From an uncultured Saprospiraceae bacterium (lineage in GTDB: Bacteria; Bacteroidota; Bacteroidia; Chitinophagales; Saprospiraceae): DNA of 46,594 bases. The stretch lies in assembly GCA_937980645.1 (NCBI GenBank), contig CALJPQ010000036.1, positions 1 through 46,594 on the forward strand, read 5' to 3'. The notes under the pieces were generated by a model. That model did no database searches. It saw only the letters and a program-made list of their open reading frames with translations, and was not told the DNA's origin. How positions within the stretch are numbered: the stretch's first letter is position 1; every line of letters begins with the position of its first letter. This document shows, piece by piece, positions 1-8,625 of this stretch. A program made the translations under genes and the position numbers.

Positions 1-1209
1 GTCGAACGCGACGATTTAGCCTGCAAGTCGCTGACCGATGCGAACACGGGCAAGAAACTTTCGGTCGACGAGGCGCGTGAGCGCTACGGCGCATCAGATT
101 TAGAGAGAAAATTGGTGTCGCCGGAGCGCGTGAAAGACATGTGCGGGGAGCTCTTCAAGCGTCTGTGCGAGACCGGCGGGCCTGAACAAAAGACCATCAT
201 CTTTTGCGCGAGCGATCGCCACGCCGACGCCGTGGCGACGGAGATGAACAACCTCTATGCCGAATGGTCCAGGCAAAACAACCGTCCCCGCCTGGATTCC
301 TACGCGTTCAAATGCACGGCCAGTGCTAACGGCGGTCAATACTTAGCGGACTTGCGCGGCGCCACCCGCTCCCACTTCATCGCCACCACGGTGGACCTGC
401 TCACTACCGGCGTGGATGTGCCGATCGTGCAAAACATCGTCTTTTTCAAGTATGTGCGTTCGCCCATCGCCTTCTATCAGATGATTGGCCGCGGCACGCG
501 CCTGCATCCGCCCAGCAAAAAGCTCATGTTCCGCGTCTATGACTTTACCAACGCCACGCGCCTGTTCGGCGAGGAGTTCAAGACCCGCTGGCAGCCGCGC
601 GAGCAGCGCGAAAGCGCCGGAGAGCCGCCGGCGCCGCCCGAGCCGACCATCCAGGTCGAAGGCTTTGAGGTGCGCATCACCGACGCCGGCCGCTATATCG
701 TCATCGACGTGGACGGAAAGGCCATGCCGGTAACCGTGGAGGAATACAAAGCGCGCTTAGCCGCCCGGCTGGTGGCAGAAGCGCCAACGCTGGAGGATTT
801 CCGCGCCCGCTGGATCGAGCCGCCTCAGCGCCGCGAACTGTTAGGACACCTGCCCGACGCCGGCCGCTCAGCCCTATTGGTGCAGAAACTGGAGGAAATG
901 GACGCCTACGACCTCTACGATGTGCTGGCGGAACTGGGCTACGGCCTGGCCCCGCGCACCCGCGCCGACCGCGCCGAAGCCTTTACCTACAAGCACCAAA
1001 GTTGGCTAGCCAACCTGCCGCCCGCCGCTGCGGCCACGCTCAAGGCCATGGCCATGCAGTTTGCCGCAGCCGGCACCGAAGGGCTGGAAAACCCGCACAT
1101 CTTCGACCTGACCGACGTGCGCCGCGCCGGAGGCCTCGCCGCGCTCAAAGGCTTGGGCGAACCAGCGCAAATCCTGCGTGAAACCAAAAACAGAATATTT
1201 GCCGCATGA
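1..1209 (+). CDS. hsdR: Type I restriction enzyme R subunit, C-terminal part (5' end outside window)
   Basis: The reading frame is open from base 1, so this is the last ~402 codons of a longer gene cut by the window, not a truncated gene. HsdR is the ATP-driven translocase and endonuclease subunit of type I restriction complexes. Visible here is the second RecA-like helicase lobe: motif IV region (TIIFCASDRHAD), motif V (ATTVDLLTTGVDVP) and motif VI (QMIGRGTRL). The last ~100 residues, rich in Ala and Leu helices, resemble the EcoEI_R_C domain of type IB enzymes. The N-terminal nuclease and Walker A lobe lie upstream and cannot be judged. Its stop overlaps the hsdS start (ATGA at 1206-1209), indicating translational coupling. 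The family call is secure; whether the enzyme is intact is unknown. Confidence 0.93.
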   Translation, partial: VERDDLACKSLTDANTGKKLSVDEARERYGASDLERKLVSPERVKDMCGELFKRLCETGGPEQKTIIFCASDRHADAVATEMNNLYAEWSRQNNRPRLDSYAFKCTASANGGQYLADLRGATRSHFIATTVDLLTTGVDVPIVQNIVFFKYVRSPIAFYQMIGRGTRLHPPSKKLMFRVYDFTNATRLFGEEFKTRWQPREQRESAGEPPAPPEPTIQVEGFEVRITDAGRYIVIDVDGKAMPVTVEEYKARLAARLVAEAPTLEDFRARWIEPPQRRELLGHLPDAGRSALLVQKLEEMDAYDLYDVLAELGYGLAPRTRADRAEAFTYKHQSWLANLPPAAAATLKAMAMQFAAAGTEGLENPHIFDLTDVRRAGGLAALKGLGEPAQILRETKNRIFAA

Positions 1210-2438
1210 GCACGACGACCGCGCAAACCGAAACGACAAAACGCCCCCTGCCCGCAGGGTGGCGATGGGGCAAGCTGGGGGAGGTGTGCCGTGTTGTTGG
1301 TGGATCAACCCCGAGCAGTCACATACAGGATTATTGGAATGGTGAGATTGTTTGGATCACGCCTAAAGATTTGGGGCAGCTTGACAGTCCTATCATCACT
1401 TCATCGGAAAGAAAGATAACCAAAGAAGGTTACGAGAATTGCGGCACTGAGATGGTTCCCGCTGGGGCTGTTGTTCTTTCGAGCCGTGCGCCTATCGGTC
1501 ATCTCGGCATCGCTGGTGTTCCTTTGTGCACTAATCAAGGATGTAAGTCTTTTGTACCATCAGCTCAGATTGACTCGGAATTTCTATATTACAGTCTCAA
1601 AATCTCGGTACCAAAGCTGCAAGCACTGGGTAGCGGGGCAACGTTTACAGAGGTCTCTAAGACAGATCTTGAGAACTTCTCAATCCCCCTCCCGCCCCTC
1701 GACGAGCAGCGGCGCATTGCGGCGATGTTACGCGAGCAGATGGCGGCGGTGGAGCGGGCGCGCCGCGCCGCCGAAGAACAACTCGAAGCCGCCAAAGCCC
1801 TGCCCGCCGCCTACCTGCGCCAAGCCTTCCCCCGCCCCGACCAACCCCTGCCCCCCGGCTGGCGATGGGTCAAGCTGGGGGAGGTGTGCCGCCAAGACCG
1901 CACAATAATCGAGCCGGGATCCTCATTGGCTGAATCGTTGCCTTACCTTAGCTTGGAACATGTGGAGAGCAACACAGGACGGATTCTCAAACAACCAAAC
2001 GGAGAGATAGAGGATGAAGGCAAAAGCACCACTTTCTATTTTGACTCTCGACATGTCCTTTACGGAAAGCTACGTCCGTATTTGAACAAGGTGGCATTAC
2101 CTGATTTTGCGGGGCGTTGCACGACAGAAATGATCCCTTTGCTGCCTGCCGATCAGACCGACAGAGAGTTCTTGTGTTGGGTATTACGCAGGCAAGAGAC
2201 AGTTGATGCCGCGATGAGGGGCAAGACGGGGTCGCGCATGCCGCGCGCTGATATGGACGAACTCATGAACTTCTCAATCCCCCTCCCGCCCCTCTCCGAG
2301 CAGCGGCGGATAGCGGCCATCTTGCGCAAGCAGATGGCGGCGGCCGAGCGGGCGCGCAAGGTGCTGGAGGAACAACTGGAGGCCATCAACCGCCTGCCGG
2401 CGGCGATTCTGCGAAAAGCCTTCAACGGAGAACTATGA
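1206..2438 (+). CDS. hsdS: Type I restriction-modification specificity subunit S
   Basis: This 410-residue protein selects the DNA target of the type I complex. It has the usual two-fold build: target recognition domain 1 (residues ~10-160), a conserved helical spacer starting at IPLPPLDEQRRIAA, target recognition domain 2 (~215-360), and a second spacer starting at IPLPPLSEQRRIAA. Each half opens with LP-GWRW-KLGEVCR. The two halves also match at DNA level: 1260-1291 against 1860-1891, and 1674-1700 against 2268-2294. The recognition domains look more AT-rich and less codon-biased than the spacers, typical of swapped specificity modules. It overlaps hsdR by ATGA at its start and hsdM by ATGA at its end. 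The recognised sequence cannot be told from this. Confidence 0.95.
   Translation: MSTTTAQTETTKRPLPAGWRWGKLGEVCRVVGGSTPSSHIQDYWNGEIVWITPKDLGQLDSPIITSSERKITKEGYENCGTEMVPAGAVVLSSRAPIGHLGIAGVPLCTNQGCKSFVPSAQIDSEFLYYSLKISVPKLQALGSGATFTEVSKTDLENFSIPLPPLDEQRRIAAMLREQMAAVERARRAAEEQLEAAKALPAAYLRQAFPRPDQPLPPGWRWVKLGEVCRQDRTIIEPGSSLAESLPYLSLEHVESNTGRILKQPNGEIEDEGKSTTFYFDSRHVLYGKLRPYLNKVALPDFAGRCTTEMIPLLPADQTDREFLCWVLRRQETVDAAMRGKTGSRMPRADMDELMNFSIPLPPLSEQRRIAAILRKQMAAAERARKVLEEQLEAINRLPAAILRKAFNGEL
1260..1291 (+). repeat. Direct repeat at start of HsdS recognition domain 1
   Basis: These 32 bases recur at 1860-1891 with one difference (G at 1270, T at 1870), exactly 600 bases apart. They encode the conserved WRW-KLGEVCR entry to each recognition domain. 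Together with the pair at 1674-1700 and 2268-2294 they flank both recognition domains and could act as sites for homologous exchange (inference). Confidence 0.85.
1674..1700 (+). repeat. Direct repeat at end of HsdS recognition domain 1
   Basis: These 27 bases are repeated identically at 2268-2294 and encode the NFSIPLPPL entry to each conserved helical spacer. Similarity continues downstream through the EQRRIAA coding stretch. Near-identity at DNA level, while the intervening recognition domains share little, points to module exchange or recent internal duplication of the constant parts. Confidence 0.85.
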
Positions 2439-3964
2439 AAAAGACAAAAAATAACAACGGCAACGGCAAACGCCACACCACCCCCCAGTCGCTCAACGGG
2501 GCCATCAAGAACATCTGCGACATCATGCGCCGCTCCAACTGCGCCGGCGCCCTGCAATACGTGCCGGAACTGACCTGGATTCTCTTCCTGCGCATCCTGG
2601 ATGAGCGCGAGCAGCACGAGGCCGAGGCGGCCGCCGCCGTGGGCGCAGAATTCACCCCGTCGCTCGAACCGCCCTATCGCTGGCGCGATTGGGCCGCGCC
2701 GGAAGCCCCCAAGCGCCGCGAACTGGAAACCGGCACGCTGGGCGCGTTTTTCGCCTTCGTCAATGGCAAGCTCATCCCCCATCTCAAGGGCCTCAAAGAC
2801 CGCGCAGGCGCCACCCCGCGCCAAAAGGTCATCAGCGAGATTTTCTCCGGCATCGAGCGCACGCGCATTGACACCGAGCGCAACCTGCTCGACGTGCTGG
2901 ACAAGGTCAACGAAATCAGCGCCGAGAGCGTGGACCCGACCCACGTCTTTACCCTCTCGCAGGTCTATGAGGGCTTGCTGCTCAAGATGGGCGAAAAAGG
3001 CAACGACGGCGGGCAGTTCTTCACCCCGCGCGAGGTCATCCGCGCCATGGTGCGGGTGATTGACCCCCAAATCGGCGAGACGGTCTATGACCCCGGCTGC
3101 GGCACCGGCGGGTTTTTGGCGCAGGCGTATGAACACATGGCCGGCCCGGACAACGAAAAGGTCGCCTCGCCCGACCAACTGGAGACGCTCAAGCGCCGCA
3201 CCTTTTACGGCCGCGAGAAGGATAACACCGTCTATCCCATCGCGCTGGCCAACCTGGTGTTGCACGGTATTGACGAACCGCACATCTGGCACGGCAACAC
3301 GCTCACCGGCGCCGAGACCTACGGCGGGCTGTTCCAGGACGCGCCGGCGCTCTACGACGTGGTGCTGATGAATCCGCCCTTTGGCGGCAAAGAAGGCCAG
3401 GACGCGCAGACGCGCTTTGCCTACAAGACCAGCGCGACACAGGTGCTGTTTCTTCAGCACGTCATTGACAGCCTCAAGCGCGGCGGCCGCTGCGGCATCG
3501 TGCTGGATGAGGGCGTGCTCTTCCGCACCAACGAGACGGCCTTCGTCCAGACCAAGCGCAAGCTCCTCGATGACTGCGACCTGTGGTGCATCGTCAGCCT
3601 GCCGCCGGGAGCCTTCGTCAACGCTGGCGCGGGCGTCAAGACCAACCTGCTCTTCTTCACCAAAGGCCGGCCCACCGAGCGCATCTGGTATTACGATCTT
3701 TCAGACATCAAAGTCGGCAAGAAAGCGCCGCTGACGCTGGCGCACTTCGACGAGTTTTTCCGCCTACTACCGACACGCGGCGACGGCGAGCACAGTTGGA
3801 CGGTGAGCCGGCAGGAGATTGAAGCGCGCAACTTCGACTTAAAGGCGGTCAATCCCCATCGCAAAAACGACGAGGACACGCGCACGCCGGAGGAACTGAT
3901 TGCGCTGATCCGGGCCAAAAGCAAAGAGATGGAGGACGCCTTATCCGCGTTGATAAACCAATAA
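2435..3964 (+). CDS. hsdM: Type I restriction-modification DNA adenine methyltransferase M subunit
   Basis: This 509-residue protein is the N6-adenine methylase of the type I complex. The N-terminal helical domain (residues ~15-160, typical HsdM_N) precedes the Rossmann-like methylase fold. AdoMet-binding motif I reads DPGCGTGGFL and catalytic motif IV reads NPPFGG (VVLMNPPFGG); the run GQFFTPREV before motif I is also typical of HsdM. Length is normal for the family. The start overlaps the hsdS stop (ATGA), so R, S and M form one tightly coupled transcript in the order R-S-M. A hydrophilic Lys/Asn-rich leader of about 10 residues precedes the fold. Nothing suggests inactivation. Confidence 0.96.
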   Translation: MKKTKNNNGNGKRHTTPQSLNGAIKNICDIMRRSNCAGALQYVPELTWILFLRILDEREQHEAEAAAAVGAEFTPSLEPPYRWRDWAAPEAPKRRELETGTLGAFFAFVNGKLIPHLKGLKDRAGATPRQKVISEIFSGIERTRIDTERNLLDVLDKVNEISAESVDPTHVFTLSQVYEGLLLKMGEKGNDGGQFFTPREVIRAMVRVIDPQIGETVYDPGCGTGGFLAQAYEHMAGPDNEKVASPDQLETLKRRTFYGREKDNTVYPIALANLVLHGIDEPHIWHGNTLTGAETYGGLFQDAPALYDVVLMNPPFGGKEGQDAQTRFAYKTSATQVLFLQHVIDSLKRGGRCGIVLDEGVLFRTNETAFVQTKRKLLDDCDLWCIVSLPPGAFVNAGAGVKTNLLFFTKGRPTERIWYYDLSDIKVGKKAPLTLAHFDEFFRLLPTRGDGEHSWTVSRQEIEARNFDLKAVNPHRKNDEDTRTPEELIALIRAKSKEMEDALSALINQ

Positions 3965-3979
3965 GGAGAGGATAGCAGG

Positions 3980-4273
3980 TTGGCAGGCCACTGGAACTAC
4001 CTCCACGAACAGCGCGCCCGGGCGGAATGGCATGCGGCAAAGGGCCATAACCGCGGGGCTGCTCTGCCGCCTGGGTGGCAGAGCGACCCGATATAAGGGA
4101 AGCACATCCTATTGGCTACGCATATCCCGAAAGTCTATATGGATGTTTACCGGCATAAAAGCGAAAACATTGGCTTACAGGATACCGTTTTGCGTCGAAA
4201 GGGATACGAAGCGGTGTTGGTGCATGCGTCTGCTTTGGGCCACAAAGGCCGGGTCGCTACCGATCCGCCCTGA
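3980..4273 (+). pseudogene. Possible broken small gene after hsdM (frame interrupted by one TAA)
   Basis: Starting at TTG 3980, 15 bases after the hsdM stop and preceded by AAGGAGAGGA, a frame runs 38 codons to TAA at 4094-4096. The same frame then stays open, with a possible TTG restart at 4112, to TGA at 4271-4273 (another 53 codons). The residues on both sides look protein-like (for example GHWNYLHEQRARAEWH, then THIPKVYMDVYRHKSENIG). It could be one ~98-residue gene broken by a stop, two tiny genes, or chance. I do not recognise the product. Its position and strand suggest it travelled with the restriction operon. The rest of the gap to 4431 shows nothing convincing. Confidence 0.25.
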
Positions 4274-4431
4274 ACGGTGATGGGCCAGTTGTCTTTTGCG
4301 GGGCGGCGCACCCACCTGAGTGGGAGCGGTTGTGCGGTAGGGCATGGATTACAGGGCGGTGTATTCGGGGGCGGTGATCGGGTGCCTGAAGTGGATTTCG
4401 GTAGCGTGTGGGTTGCGCAGGTTGCTGTTAT

Positions 4432-6297
4432 TCAGCCTGCCTTTTCGGCCAGTTCCAACCACTTTCCTTCCTTCTCTTCCAGTGTTTTTTGCAAGGTGCC
4501 CAGCTCTTCGGACAGGCGGTTGATGTCGGCAGGGCTGAGGTTGGCGCTGTTGAAGCGCTGCAGGATTTCTTGCTTGCGGCGCTCTAGGGCGGTGATGTCT
4601 TTTTCCAAGCGTTTCAGTTCGTTGCGTTCGGCATTGGTCAGGCTGGCGGAGGCAGGTGCAACGGTTTTGGGTGTTTGGGCGGGTGGGGTAAGTTGGGGTG
4701 AGGTGGCTTCGGTGCGTTTGAGGGCGCGGTATTCGGCGTAGGTGCCGTTGAAGTCTTTGATTTTTCCGTTGCCTTCAAAGACGAACAGGTGTTCCACGAG
4801 GCGGTCCATGAAATAGCGATCGTGGGTAACGACAACTAAGCAGCCGGGATAGTCTTCCAGGAAGTCTTCCAGCACCTGTAGGGTGAGTACGTCGAGGTCG
4901 TTGGTGGGTTCGTCTAAGATGAGGAAGTTTGGGTTTTTCATCAGCACGGTTAGCAAGTAGAGGCGTCGGCGTTCTCCGCCACTGAGTTGGCTGACGTACA
5001 CCTGCTGCTGGGGTCGGCTGAAGAGGAATCGCTCGAGCAGTTGGGCTGCGCTGAGTTCCTTGCCTTTTTCTAAGGGGATGTAGTCGGCGATGTCGCGCAC
5101 GACTTCGATGACGCGCTTGTCTTCGGGCAGTTGGATGCCTTCTTGTCGGTAATGGCCGAAGATGATGGTGTCGCCGATGACGACCTTGCCCGTGTCGGGT
5201 GGCAGGGCGCCGGTGAGGATGTCTAAGAAGGTGCTTTTGCCCGAGCCGTTAGGGCCGACGATGCCCACGCGCTCGCGGCGTTTGAATTTGTAGGTGAAAT
5301 TGTCTAAGATTTTTTTGCCGCCAAAAGCCTTGCTGATGTTGTGCAACTCGACCACTTTGCTGCCCAGCCAGTTTTCTTTGATGGCAATGGTCATTTCTTC
5401 GGTTTTTTTGCGCAGGGCTTCGTTGGCTTCTTTGCGTTCGTAGTAGGCGTCCACACGGGCTTTGGCCTTGGTAGTACGGGCAGCGGGGCTTCGGCGCACC
5501 CATTCGAGTTCGCGTTTGAGCAGTTTGCTCTGGCGCTCGTAGGTGGTGGCTTCTACCTCTTCGCGCAGGGCTTTTTTCTCTAAATAGTCGGCATACGAGC
5601 CGGAATAGCGGCGCAGTTGGCCGCCCTCCAGTTCGATGATGCTGTCGCAGACGTTCTCTAAGAAATAGCGGTCGTGCGTTACCATGAACAGCGTGATGCC
5701 GGGCTGTTGCAGGTATTCTTCCAGCCATTCGATCATTTCCACGTCTAAGTGGTTGGTCGGCTCGTCCAAGATGAGAAAGTCCGGGTCTTCGAGCAGGATT
5801 TTGGCTAAGGCTAAGCGCTTTTGCTGGCCGCCGGAGAGGGAACCGACTTTCTGGCTGAGGTCGTCTAAGCGGAAGCGGTAGAGCATTTCCTTGACGCGCG
5901 CTTCGAATGACCAGGCATGGTGTAGGTCCATCTGGGCCATGGCTTCCTGGAGTTCTTCGGTATTTTCCGGCTGGGTTAGGGCGCGTTCGTAGCGCTGTAC
6001 AACGCGCACCATGGGGTTGGCCGGGTCGAGTGCAGCGGTCAATACATCTATGTCGGGTGGAAATACGGGCTCCTGCTCCAGCCAGCCGATGCGGATGTCT
6101 TTGCGCAGCAGGGTGCGCGCGTTTTCGCCCTCGCTGCCCTCTAGCCCGGCGATGACGCGCAGCAGCGTGCTCTTGCCGGTGCCGTTTTTAGCAATCAGCC
6201 CGATTTTCTGGCCTTTGTCTATGTGCAGGCTGATGTTGCGAAAAAGGACCTTTTCACCGTAAGTTTTCGTTACGTTCTCGAGCGTCAGGAAATTCAT
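4432..6297 (-). CDS. uup: ABC-F family ATPase, Uup-like
   Basis: This soluble 621-residue protein has two ABC ATPase domains and no membrane segments, which defines ABC-F. Members bind the ribosome or act on nucleic-acid-linked processes. Walker A motifs are AKNGTGKST and GPNGSGKST, signatures LSGGQQKR and LSGGERRR, and Walker B runs LILDEPTNHLD and LILDEPTNDLD. A charged linker separates the domains. The last ~70 residues form a coiled-coil hairpin (ELKRLEKDITALERRKQ), as in Uup rather than EttA. The ATG at 6295-6297 is preferred over an upstream in-frame start because the protein then opens directly with NFLTLENVTK and does not overlap the upstream gene. That gene ends 17 bases away on the same strand, so the two are probably cotranscribed. 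Confidence 0.93.
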   Translation of the reverse strand: MNFLTLENVTKTYGEKVLFRNISLHIDKGQKIGLIAKNGTGKSTLLRVIAGLEGSEGENARTLLRKDIRIGWLEQEPVFPPDIDVLTAALDPANPMVRVVQRYERALTQPENTEELQEAMAQMDLHHAWSFEARVKEMLYRFRLDDLSQKVGSLSGGQQKRLALAKILLEDPDFLILDEPTNHLDVEMIEWLEEYLQQPGITLFMVTHDRYFLENVCDSIIELEGGQLRRYSGSYADYLEKKALREEVEATTYERQSKLLKRELEWVRRSPAARTTKAKARVDAYYERKEANEALRKKTEEMTIAIKENWLGSKVVELHNISKAFGGKKILDNFTYKFKRRERVGIVGPNGSGKSTFLDILTGALPPDTGKVVIGDTIIFGHYRQEGIQLPEDKRVIEVVRDIADYIPLEKGKELSAAQLLERFLFSRPQQQVYVSQLSGGERRRLYLLTVLMKNPNFLILDEPTNDLDVLTLQVLEDFLEDYPGCLVVVTHDRYFMDRLVEHLFVFEGNGKIKDFNGTYAEYRALKRTEATSPQLTPPAQTPKTVAPASASLTNAERNELKRLEKDITALERRKQEILQRFNSANLSPADINRLSEELGTLQKTLEEKEGKWLELAEKAG

Positions 6298-6314
6298 GGG
6301 GCAAAGGTCGTGCG

Positions 6315-8414
6315 TTAGTAGGCTCCGAAGTAGCGTCTCAAGAACCATTCTGCGGCCAGCAGCGATGCCAGCAGGAAGAACACCCACTTAAGGTGGATGA
6401 GTGGCGTTGTTTGGGTGGACTGGTAGATGACCGGTTTGATGGTAGGCGTCTGTTTAATTTTGTCGGCGAGGGTCAGCAAGTGGTCTGCGTACACCATTTC
6501 GCCGCCGTGTTGGGCGCTCAGCTGGCGCAGCAGGCCGTGGTTGGCGGTGGTGGCGAAGTACTCCAGTTGAATGGGCTGCACGCTGAAGCGTCCGTCGTAG
6601 GTCAGCACCTGATTGTTGAGCGACGTAGTGGCGCGAAAGGTGTAGTTGCCCACGGGCAGAATGCCGGCATTGAGGGTATAGGCATTGCCCTTCTTGTTGA
6701 AGGTGTAGAGGAATTCCTTGCCTTCAGCGTTGCGCACCGATAGGGCTACATCAGGCGTGTTGATCAGTTCATAGTTGTCGTTGTACAACTCGGCGCTGAA
6801 GAAGACCGGTTCGTTTTCGTTGAAAAGGTTCTGCTCGAGCGAGACACGGAATTTGCGTTTGTCCTCTTTCTGGCTTAGGTACAGCACCGTTTTGCCCACG
6901 ATTTCATCGAAGATCTGGTGGTTGTTGTGCTGCATGTAGTCGAAAAGGCGCCATTTCCAGAGGCCTTCGCCTAGCAGGATGCCGCATCGGATGCCGTCCG
7001 TTTCGCCCACGACGAGTAGGGGTTGCTCGGTGTCCACGCGGCCAATACGTTTGTACAGGACGACCTGCCCTTGCGGTAGGGCCGAAAAGTTGCCAAAGGC
7101 GCTGGTCAGCGGGCTAAACTTGGGCAATTCTGAAGCCAGCTCTGGGCTGAGCGTAAAGGCGGCAAATTGAGAGGATACTCTGGCCTGCACGTCGTCGGCC
7201 TGTTGGCCGGTGCTTTGGGCGCTCACCAAGCGCTGCACGCGCGACAGAGAGGCATAGCTCGTTTGCATGCCGGCGATGAACAACCTCGGAATGCGCTTGC
7301 TGTCTAAGGTGCTGAGAATGCCGCTAATGTCTTGAGCTGTGGAGGGTAGGTTGTGCAGCACCACGAAGTCGAACTTCGACACATCGGTGCCGGGCTCCCC
7401 GACATAGGCCACCGTAACCTCGTAGTTGCGGTTGCCTTCCAGCGTCTGGCGTATCGCGGAGATGTCGGGGTGTGGGCTGTTGGCCAGCAGCAGGATTTTC
7501 TGCCGAGCATCGAGTACATCAATGAAGATATCGCGCGTGTTGTTCACCGCCGAGCGTTCGCCGGGCACTTTGGCTAAGGTGAAGCGGAAGTGTTGCACGC
7601 CCGTTTTGTCGGCTTCCAGCAGTACCTCTTTAGTGGTGAAGAAGTCGTTTTGATCAATCGAAATAGGGATGGACTGCAGCGTGCGCGTCTGGTCGCCTTC
7701 GATGCGGCTGACGGTGAGCACCGTTTGTGTGCCAGCGCAATTAACGGCGGCGGCATCCACCTGTACCATGAAGCGGTCGCCCAAATAGGCGATTTTGTTG
7801 TAAAAAACGCGCTTTATGAACAGGTCTTTGCGCGGTGTAGTATCGCCCAGCGCCACGGTAAACACCGGTGCGGCAATGGGAACTCCGGCATACAGCGGGC
7901 TGCTCCCTTGGTTGTAGATGCCGTCGGTGGCCATCACGATGGCGCCTAAGTTTTGCGTCCCGAAGCGGTCGTACACCTCTTGCATCAGCCGCGAGAGGTT
8001 GCTGACCTTGTCCGTAAATTCAAAGTTGACCCCTTCGCGCACCGCGTCGCCGAAGGCGAATTCATGCACCTCGTAGTCGTCTGACAGCGCTTCGCGCAGG
8101 CGCTCCCAATCGGCTTTGTATTGGGCTAAAGCAGCTCCCTGCAGCTCCGCTCCTACGCTCTCCGACTGGTCCTGGGCCAACACGACTACGGGTTTTTGCG
8201 TCTGCGTCTGCGTGCGCCGCAACAGGGGAGAGAGCAGCAAAGCCGCAATGACTGTTACTACCACCCACCGCACAACACCCAAAATGCGGTGCAACTGAGG
8301 CGCCTGCTCTCGAAAGGCACCCTCTCGGTAATACAGCAACAAAGCATAGCCCAGCCCCAGTAAAGCACACAACAACAGAAACCAGGCTGGATATTGAAAC
8401 GTCACTTGTGGCAT
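6315..8414 (-). CDS. Membrane protein with von Willebrand A domain
   Basis: This 699-residue protein has two N-terminal membrane helices (residues ~8-28 and ~43-64) and one at the extreme C terminus (LKWVFFLLASLLAAEWFL), so the bulk faces one side of the inner membrane. The segment after helix 2 is a vWA-like fold with a metal-binding DxSxS motif (AQDQSESVG) and a later TDG (VMATDGIYNQG). The remainder resembles glutamine amidotransferase-like/beta domains of Bacteroidota proteins in this class (ILLLANSPHPD region). The function is not established; relatives are annotated as vWA membrane proteins, akin to BatA-type proteins. It is the first gene of a pair with the ABC-F gene. A near-match to the -7 box (CACCTTTG, minus strand, 8459-8452) lies about 38 bases upstream of the ATG. 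Confidence 0.82.
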   Translation of the reverse strand: MPQVTFQYPAWFLLLCALLGLGYALLLYYREGAFREQAPQLHRILGVVRWVVVTVIAALLLSPLLRRTQTQTQKPVVVLAQDQSESVGAELQGAALAQYKADWERLREALSDDYEVHEFAFGDAVREGVNFEFTDKVSNLSRLMQEVYDRFGTQNLGAIVMATDGIYNQGSSPLYAGVPIAAPVFTVALGDTTPRKDLFIKRVFYNKIAYLGDRFMVQVDAAAVNCAGTQTVLTVSRIEGDQTRTLQSIPISIDQNDFFTTKEVLLEADKTGVQHFRFTLAKVPGERSAVNNTRDIFIDVLDARQKILLLANSPHPDISAIRQTLEGNRNYEVTVAYVGEPGTDVSKFDFVVLHNLPSTAQDISGILSTLDSKRIPRLFIAGMQTSYASLSRVQRLVSAQSTGQQADDVQARVSSQFAAFTLSPELASELPKFSPLTSAFGNFSALPQGQVVLYKRIGRVDTEQPLLVVGETDGIRCGILLGEGLWKWRLFDYMQHNNHQIFDEIVGKTVLYLSQKEDKRKFRVSLEQNLFNENEPVFFSAELYNDNYELINTPDVALSVRNAEGKEFLYTFNKKGNAYTLNAGILPVGNYTFRATTSLNNQVLTYDGRFSVQPIQLEYFATTANHGLLRQLSAQHGGEMVYADHLLTLADKIKQTPTIKPVIYQSTQTTPLIHLKWVFFLLASLLAAEWFLRRYFGAY

Positions 8415-8513
8415 GCGCGCGCAGTTCTTTTGCTTGGGTCAAAACAAGGCGCAAAGGTGCGAAAATGTTTGGCTGTGGCAGTATTAAAGTCGCCAGCACA
8501 CTCCGCTAAACCA

Positions 8514-8545
8514 GAGGCGACATCTCCGTCAGGAGGTGTCGTCTC
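8514..8545. repeat. Palindromic hairpin repeat, copy 1
   Basis: Left arm GAGGCGACATCTCC (8514-8527), four-base loop, right arm GGAGGTGTCGTCTC (8532-8545), pairing over 14 positions with two G-T/A-C type differences. It lies upstream of the ATPase cassette and has nearly the same sequence as copy 2 at 10418-10449, beyond the far end of that cassette. There is no T-run, so a simple intrinsic terminator is unlikely. Confidence 0.85.
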
Positions 8546-8625
8546 GGATCTTCCAAAAGACCATCAGCCCTTCTATCGCCCGGACGAGATGCGCAGCGTA
8601 CCTTTGAGTGTGAAAACAGGTGTGC

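Noticed and set aside
1..1209. hsdR as a truncated pseudogene
   Set aside because: The frame is open at base 1 and runs intact to its stop; the missing N-terminal part is simply outside the window.
2153..3460. A 435-codon open frame on the minus strand opposite hsdS and hsdM
   Set aside because: It is the antisense of well-supported hsdS and hsdM coding sequence; long minus frames are common opposite GC-rich genes and its residues show no family features.
4321..4446. Short minus-strand frame (about 37 codons) overlapping the end of the ABC-F gene
   Set aside because: It has no ATG start, overlaps the ABC-F 3' end and is too short to judge; chance is the simpler reading.
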